Source: a virus. From it: a stretch of 64,000 nt of DNA. A program made the translations under genes and the position numbers. Under the pieces are notes generated by a model, which saw only the letters and a program-made list of their open reading frames with translations, did not search any database and was not told the DNA's origin. The stretch lies in IMG/VR virus record IMGVR_UViG_3300042879_004726, positions 1 to 64,000 of that record. One strand, written 5' to 3'. Every line of letters starts with the position of its first letter. Positions within the stretch are counted from its first letter, which is position 1. Shown here piece after piece: positions 34,277 through 42,529 of this stretch.

Positions 34277-36008
34277 ATAAGTCACCTATACATACATCTA
34301 TTATACCATTATTTATTGTAGTCTCAAAGGATAACGATTCAAACTCAACCTTAAATTGTTGTTCGCTGGTGTTAGCAATTGTCTGTTTTTTCCATTCTTC
34401 ATCTCTACCAGGAACCTCACTCCAATGAACATCGGTAAAAATATATTCATTTTTACCTTTTTCAGCATCGTGCCACATTCGGTAGAAATGATTCATACCG
34501 TGTGGAGTTGATACAATAATTACTTTTGTCTGTTTACCTGAAGTAATTGTAGGATATACTGATGCGAAGAAAGAATCTGCGATATGATTTGGTACGAACG
34601 CAAATTCATCCAAAAATAAAATATTGAATGACATACCACGAACCGCAGAAGCAGAAGTAGAAGCAGCCAAGATTTTACTTCCATTTTCCAATTCCAATGA
34701 ACCTTTATTCCAAGAAATAATTCCTTGCTGCATCCATTTTGGTAGATTTTCATATGCTGTTTGCAATCTATCTAAAAGTTCTCTTGCAGTTGCTGCCTTG
34801 TTTGCAAGAATACCAATATTTACATTATCATTAAATACTGCATAATGTAAAAGGAATGCAACTACTGTTGTTGAATTGTGTGTAGGTATAAAAGTTTTTC
34901 CACATAAAAATAAATGATCTTGATTATCAACTGAAATGCATTGCATAGGTTCAGTTTCAATTTTACGAATATCTTTAATATAAAGTCTTTTATTTTTTGG
35001 ATGGTCTAAACTATTTTTTTGTCTTTCTAATTTTCTTGGTAACGTAAAAACTTCATATTTATTTGTACAAAAACTTATGGTTCCATATAATCCAGAATAA
35101 CCGGATATTTTTTTGTACCTTAGTCTACTTTTAATACCCAATGAAGATAATAACTCTCTGACTTGATGTAACAATTTTCCATCTTTTTGATAAAATTCAC
35201 AAGCACCATTTGGAGATACTGAACCATCAGTATCCATCAATCCCTTTAAAAGTTCTAATCTTTGTGAAGTTGAAGATCTTAAATATTCTTCTGGAATGAT
35301 TTTTTCAGATATTTTGTTTATATCTTCATATAAACCAGTAATTGCACCATTTGATTTTGAACCATCTCCTAACCAAACGCCAAGAGTATAGGGGTCTATT
35401 GGAAGCTTAATTTCTGGTAAATCAATTGATTCATTTATTTGGATATAAATTGATGACGATTTAAATACTTTTTTAAGACAATTAAATTTTTCTATAATTT
35501 GATTTGTAGTCAGTATTTTTTCTTTATGATACCAATCACTATGAGAAACTTTCCATAAATGTTCACCACATGCTTTTATAATTTCTCCATTATCAAATTC
35601 AATCTCATAAGTATCTATTTGTTGTATAGGAGATTTTCCAATTACTTTTGTAGTTTTCCCATCTCTTGCAAAAATAAGATCACCCACATTCAAATCTCCC
35701 ATATTAGTCCATCCAGTTGGTGTTGGGATGGGTGTATCAAGGGACAACATTTTTCCAGTCTGACGAGGCATCTTACAGATATTAAATCTGTGTTTATGGA
35801 AATTATTAATTAACTTTTCTTGAAAATGATATGGTTTAAATGATTGTAGTCCATGATCAAGAGTAACAATTTTTACATAATTATTTGCAAAATAAACAGG
35901 ATCATTCATACACTTCACAATCTCAAAAACCTGCTCTTCTGTAAACTCGTGAGTGGTATTTGCTTTTTTAAGTAAAGGATTGCCAAGATATACATCATTA
36001 TTTGACAT
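34251..36008 (-). CDS. 17: Terminase large subunit gp17, N-terminal half with two intein segments
   Basis: A 585-aa precursor of the DNA-packaging ATPase. Residues 1-86 and 379-557 are gp17; 87-378 are a complete intein; 558-585 are a short N-intein. The extein has KMPRQTGK|STTVVAFLLHY, the Walker A loop cut exactly by the first intein, then ILFLDEFAFVP (Walker B) and VIIVSTPHG (coupling motif). It ends QQFKVEFE before the split intein. After both splicing events and joining to the C-half, gp17 would be about 553 aa, the usual size. Unspliced protein has a disrupted P-loop and should lack ATPase activity. Confidence 0.92.
   Translation of the reverse strand: MSNNDVYLGNPLLKKANTTHEFTEEQVFEIVKCMNDPVYFANNYVKIVTLDHGLQSFKPYHFQEKLINNFHKHRFNICKMPRQTGKMLSLDTPIPTPTGWTNMGDLNVGDLIFARDGKTTKVIGKSPIQQIDTYEIEFDNGEIIKACGEHLWKVSHSDWYHKEKILTTNQIIEKFNCLKKVFKSSSIYIQINESIDLPEIKLPIDPYTLGVWLGDGSKSNGAITGLYEDINKISEKIIPEEYLRSSTSQRLELLKGLMDTDGSVSPNGACEFYQKDGKLLHQVRELLSSLGIKSRLRYKKISGYSGLYGTISFCTNKYEVFTLPRKLERQKNSLDHPKNKRLYIKDIRKIETEPMQCISVDNQDHLFLCGKTFIPTHNSTTVVAFLLHYAVFNDNVNIGILANKAATARELLDRLQTAYENLPKWMQQGIISWNKGSLELENGSKILAASTSASAVRGMSFNILFLDEFAFVPNHIADSFFASVYPTITSGKQTKVIIVSTPHGMNHFYRMWHDAEKGKNEYIFTDVHWSEVPGRDEEWKKQTIANTSEQQFKVEFESLSFETTINNGIIDVCIGDLYEQLKNEQ
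34254..34337 (-). mobile_element. Ultra-short N-intein of split gp17 intein
   Basis: 28 residues at the end of the N-half, starting at Ser1 (SLSFETTINNGI) and ending CIGDLYEQLKNEQ before the stop. It aligns in layout with the roughly 25-residue AceL-TerL N-intein, which as I recall ends in a similar IEDLYKRL. The splice donor is Glu in VEFE|S. Use of Ser rather than Cys at position 1 is the main difference. Confidence 0.85.
34875..35750 (-). mobile_element. Class 3-type intein in the gp17 Walker A loop, LAGLIDADG remnant
   Basis: 292 residues, from Met1 (MLSLDTPIPTPTGWTNMGDL) to His291-Asn292, followed by Ser+1. The usual Cys/Ser nucleophile at position 1 is absent. The three class 3 marker residues are present: Trp66 two residues after block B His64 (GEHLW), Cys271 at block F position 4 (MQCISV), and Thr290 in block G (PTHN). 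Two LAGLIDADG-like motifs lie at 123-131 (LGVWLGDGS) and 167-177 (LLKGLMDTDGS), but the gap between them is only about 36 residues, shorter than usual, which suggests an internal deletion in the endonuclease. Confidence 0.88.
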
Positions 36009-36014
36009 AATATA

Positions 36015-36428
36015 TTAACCTTTATTTTTTAAGTATAAAATTGCATTTTCTAAATTTTTAATATTATCCTTAAAATTTCCTAGACCTCTGTTACAATGAT
36101 GGCATAACATGCCACGAAATTTTCCTGTTCTGTGATTGTGGTCCATAACTAATGAATAAATTTTTCCAACATGAATATTATTTCTAGAACCTGCTACTTC
36201 ATTTCCACCACATATATCGCACTTTTCTTGTTGTTTTAATTTTCTAACCTCATCATCACTTAATTGCCCTCTAAATTTTCCTCTACATATTTCTGCTCTA
36301 TAAGTTGCCCTGCATTTTCTACACCAACTATCCAATCCGTCTTTACATTTGTTATGCGGAGGAAAATTTATAGTGTCTCTTGGTTTATTTTCTTTACATC
36401 TAGTGCAAGTTTTTGTATTCATGCCCAT
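36015..36428 (-). CDS. Endonuclease VII-like HNH protein
   Basis: A 137-aa product. An N-terminal zinc module (CTRCKENKPRDT..., CRKCRATYR) is followed by a second pair CDICGG and the endonuclease VII core: SLVMDHNHRTGKFRGMLCHH, CNRGLGNFKDN, then a helix ENAILYLKN. The DH..RTG..RG.LC..CN..LG pattern is that of the recombination endonuclease VII family (T4 gp49 resolves DNA junctions before packaging). Its place beside the terminase fits either a packaging-linked resolvase or a mobile HNH gene. ATG 36428 was used; 36422 is also possible. A CATAAATA lies upstream. Confidence 0.72.
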   Translation of the reverse strand: MGMNTKTCTRCKENKPRDTINFPPHNKCKDGLDSWCRKCRATYRAEICRGKFRGQLSDDEVRKLKQQEKCDICGGNEVAGSRNNIHVGKIYSLVMDHNHRTGKFRGMLCHHCNRGLGNFKDNIKNLENAILYLKNKG

Positions 36429-36444
36429 ATCACAACTTTAATAT

Positions 36445-36452
36445 TATTTATG
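36445..36452 (-). promoter_or_regulatory. Late promoter-like CATAAATA
   Basis: CATAAATA on the minus strand, 17 nt before ATG 36428. It would transcribe the endonuclease VII-like gene and gp17. Confidence 0.4.
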
Positions 36453-36472
36453 TAATGAAGTAGGCATGAAAT

Positions 36473-38572
36473 TTACCACTTTACTTTATTTGCCCAATAA
36501 GCTGCTGACATTGGACCTTTCGCAATATTTTTTGCATGTCTAGATTGAAATTTATGGCGGCGACTTGCATATGCTTTAGACTCACCTTTCTTTTTAGGTG
36601 AACCTTTCACTCCCTTTTGCCCAAAACGAATAATTTTCTCCTCTCCCCCAGAACATGCCTTAACAACATGTGATTTTCCTGTAAGAGAATCTCCTACTGC
36701 TTGTGATTTTGGTTTATTACACTTCATTTTTGATTTATCTAATCTAACTGCTTCATCAACTTCAACCTCCTCACTCATTGGCTTTATATAATTTTTATTT
36801 GGCCCTAATTTTGCTGAACTTCCTCCTTGAGGACCAAATACTTGAATGAGTGGCTGTCCTGGTTGAATTTCTGATGCAGTATGATGAATAACTACACAAC
36901 CTGGATAAACTTTTTTAAGTTCATCATTTAATTCTTTTCTAGTTGGAAGTTTTATTTGTGGGAAGAACATTTTAATATAATAATACTTTCCCCTCCAAGA
37001 AATAGTTGTGGCAATTACATTTCCAGTTTGTGATTGAAGTCTTGTTGCTTCGTTTACCTGAGATTTAAATCCTTTAATTGGTTCTGGTTTTATTAAGTCT
37101 ATAACCTCAGCAAAAGTATTTCCTTCTGAATCTTCTATTGTTATATCTTCAGTTTTTACACAATTTGGATATTTTTTACCGAACATTTTCTTCATTCCCT
37201 TTTTTTTATAACCTGCCCAACACTTTTCATTAATAATTTCATCTATGAGTTTGGTTGAAATACATTCTTCTTTATTTAAATCAATAGGGGGTAAATCAAC
37301 TGGACCCATTAATTTTTTTACCATTTCTGATGGTAATTGTACTCTTTGTTTTGGTGTCATATTATGAAGTTTTTGTTGTGGCTTTGTGAGTGGTTTTTTA
37401 TTGCTACTAATAATAAAACTTTTTGATTCATCAACATCCATCTCACCACTATCAACATAATCCGCCGCAGCATCAAGATAATCTGCTGCTTTAGTAATCT
37501 TTGATTGAACCCATGCTTCTATATTTCCTTCACCTTTCATTTTTTTCTTAAGTCTTTTTACTGCAGATGCAATAGTTGAGAGTTCTGATCTTGCCATTGA
37601 ATGTTCATGATCTTTTTCGTTTGACTCTTTAATTGAGCATTCGTCTTTACCGTGTATATCACAAAAAACACCCCTTTTCGTGTTATTACATTTTTTCGGT
37701 CCTTCAACTGGTTTTCCTATACCAACTTCTGTTGGTTTAATTGATTGTCCTGGAGTGTTAAATCCTGCTGGTATTGGTTTACACACTTCGTCAGTATTAC
37801 ACCAATACATTCCTTTACCACACTTTTCTTCACCAATAATTCTTTCAACTATAGTTGGATATGATTCATTTTTATTTCCCCAATTTTTAGCACCAACTTT
37901 ACGACATTTAACAAGTGCTCCAGAGGCATATGCACTTGGCCAAACATCATAACGAGATTTTACTTTATGGTAACAAGCATCCTTTTTACCATCACTTTTA
38001 TTTTTTTTATTCTTTAACTCATGTAAATTTACTTCTTCAGTTTTTACATTTGTTGGTTTAGAACCACCAGTTTTTTCTGGTTGATTTGGATCTTTTCTGT
38101 TTTTTCTTCTAAACGCACGTTCTTCTTCTTCGTCCGATAGATTTGATGCCATCTTAGAACTTCCACACTTTGGAGTCGATTTTTGTCCTTGTTGACGCGC
38201 ACATGGGGCACCCGCAAAAGGACCACCTATCTGCACCCATCCCTTTACAGTTTTTCCAGTTTTGGGGTTTTTTCCACTGGATTTTTTAAACCAATCGTGA
38301 AGACTTTCATCTCCAGATTTAGTTTCTTCTTTCACATCTTTAAATTTTTTATGATTCTTTTTGGCCTCTGCTTCCATTTTTTTCAAACGGGTATAATAAT
38401 CTGGAATTTCATCAAGATGTTGAAGAGCAATATCTCTAGCCAATTCATGATTATTGGTGTGTTCATGTTCAATAGGCTCTCCCATATCAAGTTGATTTTG
38501 TATAAAGGAAGCATCAAGACGATGCTTTTTTGCAATTTGTTCAACTGTTTTATAAGATTTTAATTTTGCCAT
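36473..38572 (-). CDS. Large accessory virion protein with DUF5661-like N-terminus
   Basis: A 699-aa multi-module protein. Residues 1-75 carry MGEPIEHEHTNNHELARDIA and IPDYYTRLKKMEAEA, the DUF5661 pattern. Near 195-235, DACYHKVKSRYDVWPSAYAS and LVKCRKVGAKNWGN match a DUF5872-like module. A cysteine-rich middle (CGKGMYWCNTDEVC) is followed by CWAGYKKKGMKKMFGKKYPNC. The C-terminus is basic and conserved (SRRHKFQSRHAKNIAKGPMS, AAYWANKVKW). These modules are shared among cyanophage genomes, with unknown function. It lies between gp16 and the gp17 cluster, so a role at the packaging vertex or inside the head is possible. Confidence 0.6.
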   Translation of the reverse strand: MAKLKSYKTVEQIAKKHRLDASFIQNQLDMGEPIEHEHTNNHELARDIALQHLDEIPDYYTRLKKMEAEAKKNHKKFKDVKEETKSGDESLHDWFKKSSGKNPKTGKTVKGWVQIGGPFAGAPCARQQGQKSTPKCGSSKMASNLSDEEEERAFRRKNRKDPNQPEKTGGSKPTNVKTEEVNLHELKNKKNKSDGKKDACYHKVKSRYDVWPSAYASGALVKCRKVGAKNWGNKNESYPTIVERIIGEEKCGKGMYWCNTDEVCKPIPAGFNTPGQSIKPTEVGIGKPVEGPKKCNNTKRGVFCDIHGKDECSIKESNEKDHEHSMARSELSTIASAVKRLKKKMKGEGNIEAWVQSKITKAADYLDAAADYVDSGEMDVDESKSFIISSNKKPLTKPQQKLHNMTPKQRVQLPSEMVKKLMGPVDLPPIDLNKEECISTKLIDEIINEKCWAGYKKKGMKKMFGKKYPNCVKTEDITIEDSEGNTFAEVIDLIKPEPIKGFKSQVNEATRLQSQTGNVIATTISWRGKYYYIKMFFPQIKLPTRKELNDELKKVYPGCVVIHHTASEIQPGQPLIQVFGPQGGSSAKLGPNKNYIKPMSEEVEVDEAVRLDKSKMKCNKPKSQAVGDSLTGKSHVVKACSGGEEKIIRFGQKGVKGSPKKKGESKAYASRRHKFQSRHAKNIAKGPMSAAYWANKVKW

Positions 38573-38594
38573 TGAGTTTATAATTACCTTTTTA

Positions 38595-38602
38595 TATTTA
38601 TT
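38595..38602 (-). promoter_or_regulatory. Late promoter-like AATAAATA
   Basis: AATAAATA on the minus strand overlapping the end of gp16, 23 nt before ATG 38572. Confidence 0.4.
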
Positions 38603-39032
38603 AATCTATACTATCTTTAGATTGTTGTTTTAAAAGTTTAGATAATTCGGCAGTTGAGCCTACAAATAATGCATTGTTAACTGTTGTAGGTCCTTTTGGC
38701 TTATCGTCTTCAATATCCTTTAAAGTTTTTTGGAGTTGTAATAATTTTTCTGCAGTTTCTCCCGTGTTTTTTATCAATTGACCAACAACTTCATATGCAC
38801 GAGGAGCTGCAGTGTCTTGGGCCAATTCAAGAATTCCATTAATTGCTTCTTGTCCCTTTTCAATTAATGAATATAAATTTGCTCTTGCATATTCATAATC
38901 TTTTTTAATATCAATATCTCCTATAATATCTGGTTTAATTTCATCTACGGAAAGCTGTTCTTCTGGTGAAACTATTTCTCCCTTTACATTAAAAGTTTCA
39001 TTTAATTTATCAAATTTTTTTGTCATTTTCAT
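38601..39032 (-). CDS. 16: Small terminase subunit gp16
   Basis: A 143-aa helical protein that recognises DNA and stimulates gp17. The centre has KKDYEYARANLYSLIEKGQE, AINGILELAQDTAAPRAYEV and a GQLIKNTGETAEKLLQLQK coiled helix, typical of gp16 in T4-like phages. The C-terminus has NNALFVGSTAELSKLLKQ, also conserved. The position between gp15 and gp17 agrees. An alternative ATG lies two codons in. Confidence 0.88.
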   Translation of the reverse strand: MKMTKKFDKLNETFNVKGEIVSPEEQLSVDEIKPDIIGDIDIKKDYEYARANLYSLIEKGQEAINGILELAQDTAAPRAYEVVGQLIKNTGETAEKLLQLQKTLKDIEDDKPKGPTTVNNALFVGSTAELSKLLKQQSKDSID

Positions 39033-39037
39033 AGATA

Positions 39038-40051
39038 TTATAAAATAGATCCAGTAAATCCAAAATCATCTCCTATTTCTATTAAATTATTATCTGCAGC
39101 TGTTATAAGTTTAACTTCAGTTCCTGATACATGATTTGAAACTTGTGTAGAATCAGACCCCCTTACAACAGTTAAAATGTTATTTGATTTTGATTTCACA
39201 TACATAGACTCATCATTTATTGTAATGTAAGAACCTGATGATATTGTAGATGCATTAACTACTGTAATTAAATATTCTGAGGTATCAATATCTTTTGATA
39301 ATGTCGTAACAACATTATTTGTATAACTTTGCAATGCTCTTGGTGAAGATGAATACACAAGGTCTCGTCCTGTAGATTTAGAATCCGCTCCTGGAGAATT
39401 TGCAGACATAAATCCAATAGAAACTTTTTGAATAATATCTTTTTCTGCTTTTGATACAGGTCCAAAAAGATATATTTTAGCAGTAAATCGTAAAGTATAA
39501 ATTAAAGCCCGTCTTGTACTAAAGTCTCCTTCATAATCATCTGTCATAGTAATTCCCTCTAAAACAACAGGAATATCTCTTTTTTCATCTATTTCATCGA
39601 TTAATTTCAAAGACATATTATAAGAAGGTTGAAAATATGGTAATATCTGTTCTATTATTTGAAGCATATCATCATTAATTTTAGTCATAATATTGAGTTC
39701 AAATTCCATATTATATGGAACTGGCATAAATGATTTTCTAACGTCTTTTTTATCTGAACTTAAAGATGTAACAAAAGTTTGAGTTGTTGTTACTTTTCTT
39801 GTTGAATCATAATTTAAACCAATGAATTCAAAGGACATTCTTGGTAATGTAATTTGAATCGGTTTATTTAAATCTGGAGATTGCTCCAATCTTGCTAAGA
39901 ATTTTTGGGATGGTCCATACGATAAAGGAACTTTTATTTCACTTACTACCTGTGATGAATTATTTTTATGTTTAATTATAATATCATTAAACAAAGAACC
40001 AAATGATATTATAGTTTTTCTTAATATTTCGTGATAAAAATATTCAAACAT
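39038..40051 (-). CDS. 15: Tail terminator / sheath-stabilising protein gp15
   Basis: A 337-aa protein forming the ring at the top of the tail that joins the head. MFEYFYHEILRKTIISFGSL, KVPLSYGPSQKFLARLE, ITLPRMSFEFIGLNYDSTRK and SFMPVPYNMEFELNIMTK are the conserved gp15 core, complete by about residue 245. The last 85 residues (YLITVVNASTISSGSYITIN, VVRGSDSTQVSNHVSGTEV) are a beta-rich extension not in T4 gp15 (272 aa). The order gp13-gp14-gp15-gp16 is as in T4. Confidence 0.88.
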   Translation of the reverse strand: MFEYFYHEILRKTIISFGSLFNDIIIKHKNNSSQVVSEIKVPLSYGPSQKFLARLEQSPDLNKPIQITLPRMSFEFIGLNYDSTRKVTTTQTFVTSLSSDKKDVRKSFMPVPYNMEFELNIMTKINDDMLQIIEQILPYFQPSYNMSLKLIDEIDEKRDIPVVLEGITMTDDYEGDFSTRRALIYTLRFTAKIYLFGPVSKAEKDIIQKVSIGFMSANSPGADSKSTGRDLVYSSSPRALQSYTNNVVTTLSKDIDTSEYLITVVNASTISSGSYITINDESMYVKSKSNNILTVVRGSDSTQVSNHVSGTEVKLITAADNNLIEIGDDFGFTGSIL

Positions 40052-40083
40052 TTAAAAGATACCTTTATACCATATTGATATAT

Positions 40084-41460
40084 TTAGGGCATACCAAAAG
40101 GATTTTTTTCACTAAAGTCTATGATTGAAGCAGATTCTTCTTGTATGTCTTTATTTTCTGCATAAAAATCTGTAACATTATAATTTTGAGTTGAAATTAA
40201 TTTTCTAGATGCGCTACTAGCAGTTCCAACTATACTTTCACCTGGAGTAAATTTACCTGAAACTTTTGATATTTTAAGTTCATTCGTAGTTGAGTTCCAA
40301 GAGTTAACAATGGCTTTAGTTCCACTTGTTGAGCCAATAATAATTTCATTAACTTTAAATGTTCCAATACTTACATATGGTGGAGCTGCTATAGTTATTG
40401 TAGGTATTGAAGTATAACCAACTCCACAATCTATCATAGCGATTGAAGTCACAACTCCAGATGAATTGATACTCGATACTGCAATTGCAGTTGTTCCAAT
40501 TCCAGGAGAACTTACCGTGACAGTTGGAGATAATACATACCCAGAACCTCCATTTGTTACACTAATAATTCCAACTATTCCATTAGCAATTTCTACAGTT
40601 GCTGTAGTTCCAGATCCTCCACCACCAATAAATGAAATACTTGGAGTAACAGTGTATCCTAAACCAGAGTTTGTAATTAAAACACCTTGAACTTTATTTG
40701 ATGTTACTCCATTACAATCTATAATATCAGATATCATAGTTGCTATTCCAGTTGCGGTTACACCGCCAGCTGGAGCAGATGAAAATACTACATTTGGAAT
40801 TGAAGTATACCCTCTACCTCTATTCGTAATTGTAACTTTTCTTACTCCACCATTGAATATTGATGCAACCGCTGTTGCTGTGGATGCAATTCCCACTAAA
40901 GTTAAAGTTTGAACGTAACCTTGGTCCTGTACGTTATCATCTATATTTTCTATGCTAGTATCAATAAGTTCATCTTCATATCTGAATAGTTCACAAGTAA
41001 GTTGATATGTATAGTTCTTTTGTAATTGATAAAATGGTTTTTCGTGCTCTACATATTTTATTTCAAAAAGTCTATCACCCAAAGGAAAATAAATTAAATC
41101 TCCTTCCTTTGGTCTTGATGATAATTTTATATCTGTAATATCTTTTATCAAAGGTGAAATGTAAGTTTCAAATCTCTCCCTTGATATTGTGATTGTTAAA
41201 TCGTCTAACTCCTGTATTCCAAATTTGGACATCAATGTTCCCAATCCATTATACCCATCATAAGTTTCAACATAGGCTTCTATTGGATAAGCGTTTTCAA
41301 ATTTAGATTCAATAACTTCCTTTATAATTGATTTAGTTGTTACATATTTTCTAGGTAAGTAATATACTTCAACTCCATACATTCTCAATTGTTCATTGAT
41401 TAAATCTTGGATTAATCCTTGTTCTGTTTTTGAACCTTGTTGGAAAAATGGATTAAGCAT
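40084..41460 (-). CDS. 14: Neck protein gp14 with inserted GxGYTxxP repeats
   Basis: A 458-aa neck protein, against 256 in T4. Residues 1-165 are classic gp14: MLNPFFQQGSKTEQGLIQDL, VYYLPRKYVTTKSIIKEV, TLMSKFGIQELDDLTI and EGDLIYFPLGDRLFEIKYVE. The canonical end is also present (IIDFSEKNPFGMP). In between, at about residues 190-365, are four beta repeats marked by GRGYTSIP, GLGYTVTP, GSGYVLSP and GVGYTSIP. Gp14 joins the completed head to the tail, and the insertion probably projects from the neck. It starts 6 nt after the gp13 stop. Confidence 0.9.
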   Translation of the reverse strand: MLNPFFQQGSKTEQGLIQDLINEQLRMYGVEVYYLPRKYVTTKSIIKEVIESKFENAYPIEAYVETYDGYNGLGTLMSKFGIQELDDLTITISRERFETYISPLIKDITDIKLSSRPKEGDLIYFPLGDRLFEIKYVEHEKPFYQLQKNYTYQLTCELFRYEDELIDTSIENIDDNVQDQGYVQTLTLVGIASTATAVASIFNGGVRKVTITNRGRGYTSIPNVVFSSAPAGGVTATGIATMISDIIDCNGVTSNKVQGVLITNSGLGYTVTPSISFIGGGGSGTTATVEIANGIVGIISVTNGGSGYVLSPTVTVSSPGIGTTAIAVSSINSSGVVTSIAMIDCGVGYTSIPTITIAAPPYVSIGTFKVNEIIIGSTSGTKAIVNSWNSTTNELKISKVSGKFTPGESIVGTASSASRKLISTQNYNVTDFYAENKDIQEESASIIDFSEKNPFGMP

Positions 41461-41466
41461 TTAAAT

Positions 41467-42321
41467 CTACCCAATCATATCTAAAGGCGGAAGTTCATAA
41501 GTAGAAGACATTTTTTCCATCAAAACATCGATTTCTCTTTGTGCATCATCATACATTTGTCTTCCATTCAATTCCACTCCACCAGGAAGCTTAACTCCTG
41601 TAAATTTCATCATATTTTGCCCCCATTGTCTTTTTATCAATGAGGTTAAATAAGGTTTTAAGAATGAATCATTCCATACTCTTGAATAATCATTTGGATC
41701 TAGAGCTGCATAGCAATCTATAATAAAATATTTACCCACAGATACTGAAGACCAATCAATATCTAAATATAGTCTATCTTGTCTTTTATTAAATCTTATT
41801 TGTTTTTGCGTATTTAAAAGAAAATCTAAATCTTCCAAATAAGTTTTCACCATAGCATAACTAAGAAGTTCTACTGAACCCCAATAGTAAATATCATTTA
41901 AAAATAATTGATATTTTACACTGAACATATTATGTGTAATTGTATTTGTACCATCAAATGTAAATATTTTATTCACCCCAATAACATTTGGGGGTACTTG
42001 TAAGTAATTGCTATTTTCATAAAAATTAAATGTTGTTGCAGTTCCAACTATATTTGTTGTTACTGAAGTACTTGCAATACCTACAGAACTTTTAGCATTA
42101 GCTCCATATCCAGCTCTACCCCTATCAATGTCATTTTGTGTTACTTGATACTTAAAAAACGTTGGGTATACTCCATCAAAGTGCCTTTCTTGAAAAAACT
42201 GAACTGCATCATCAACTAAATCTTCAATTTGCTCATCCGCAACATTAATTTCTAAAACTGGCGCTCCCAGTTTTCTTTTGCAGTAATCAATTAATTCTTG
42301 TCTGGTGGATGGTTGCGCCAT
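41467..42321 (-). CDS. 13: Neck protein gp13
   Basis: A 284-aa head-completion protein that binds the portal and gp14. The N-terminus, TRQELIDYCKRKLGAPVLEI, and DLVDDAVQFFQERHFDGVYP are strongly conserved among T4-like phages, as is the C-terminal KRQWGQNMMKFTGVKLPGG with LNGRQMYDDAQREI. Its length is near the 309 aa of T4. It is followed closely by gp14. Confidence 0.92.
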   Translation of the reverse strand: MAQPSTRQELIDYCKRKLGAPVLEINVADEQIEDLVDDAVQFFQERHFDGVYPTFFKYQVTQNDIDRGRAGYGANAKSSVGIASTSVTTNIVGTATTFNFYENSNYLQVPPNVIGVNKIFTFDGTNTITHNMFSVKYQLFLNDIYYWGSVELLSYAMVKTYLEDLDFLLNTQKQIRFNKRQDRLYLDIDWSSVSVGKYFIIDCYAALDPNDYSRVWNDSFLKPYLTSLIKRQWGQNMMKFTGVKLPGGVELNGRQMYDDAQREIDVLMEKMSSTYELPPLDMIG

Positions 42322-42346
42322 TTTTATATTTTATTCCTTAAAATAT

Positions 42347-42529
42347 TTAGATAATATTTTTAACATTAATATTTGAAACAACTTCTTGCTGTTTTAAATA
42401 TAATTTATAAAAAGATTTTGCAATATCCCTTAAACTTTTACAGTCATTAATTGAATCAATTTCTCTTGAATATTTTACATACTCAAAATTTTTATTTAAG
42501 CTTTCAAGAACAATATCATCTGGGTTCAT
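42347..42529 (-). CDS. Small helical hypothetical protein
   Basis: A 60-aa product: MNPDDIVLESLNKNFEYVKY, then SREIDSINDCKSLRDIAKSF and YKLYLKQQEVVSN. It is helical throughout. The YSREID...LR.IAK...KLYLKQQE pattern is seen in small proteins of cyanophages near the neck genes. Function is unknown. It overlaps the preceding coiled-coil gene by 14 nt, so both are probably genuine. Confidence 0.6.
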   Translation of the reverse strand: MNPDDIVLESLNKNFEYVKYSREIDSINDCKSLRDIAKSFYKLYLKQQEVVSNINVKNII

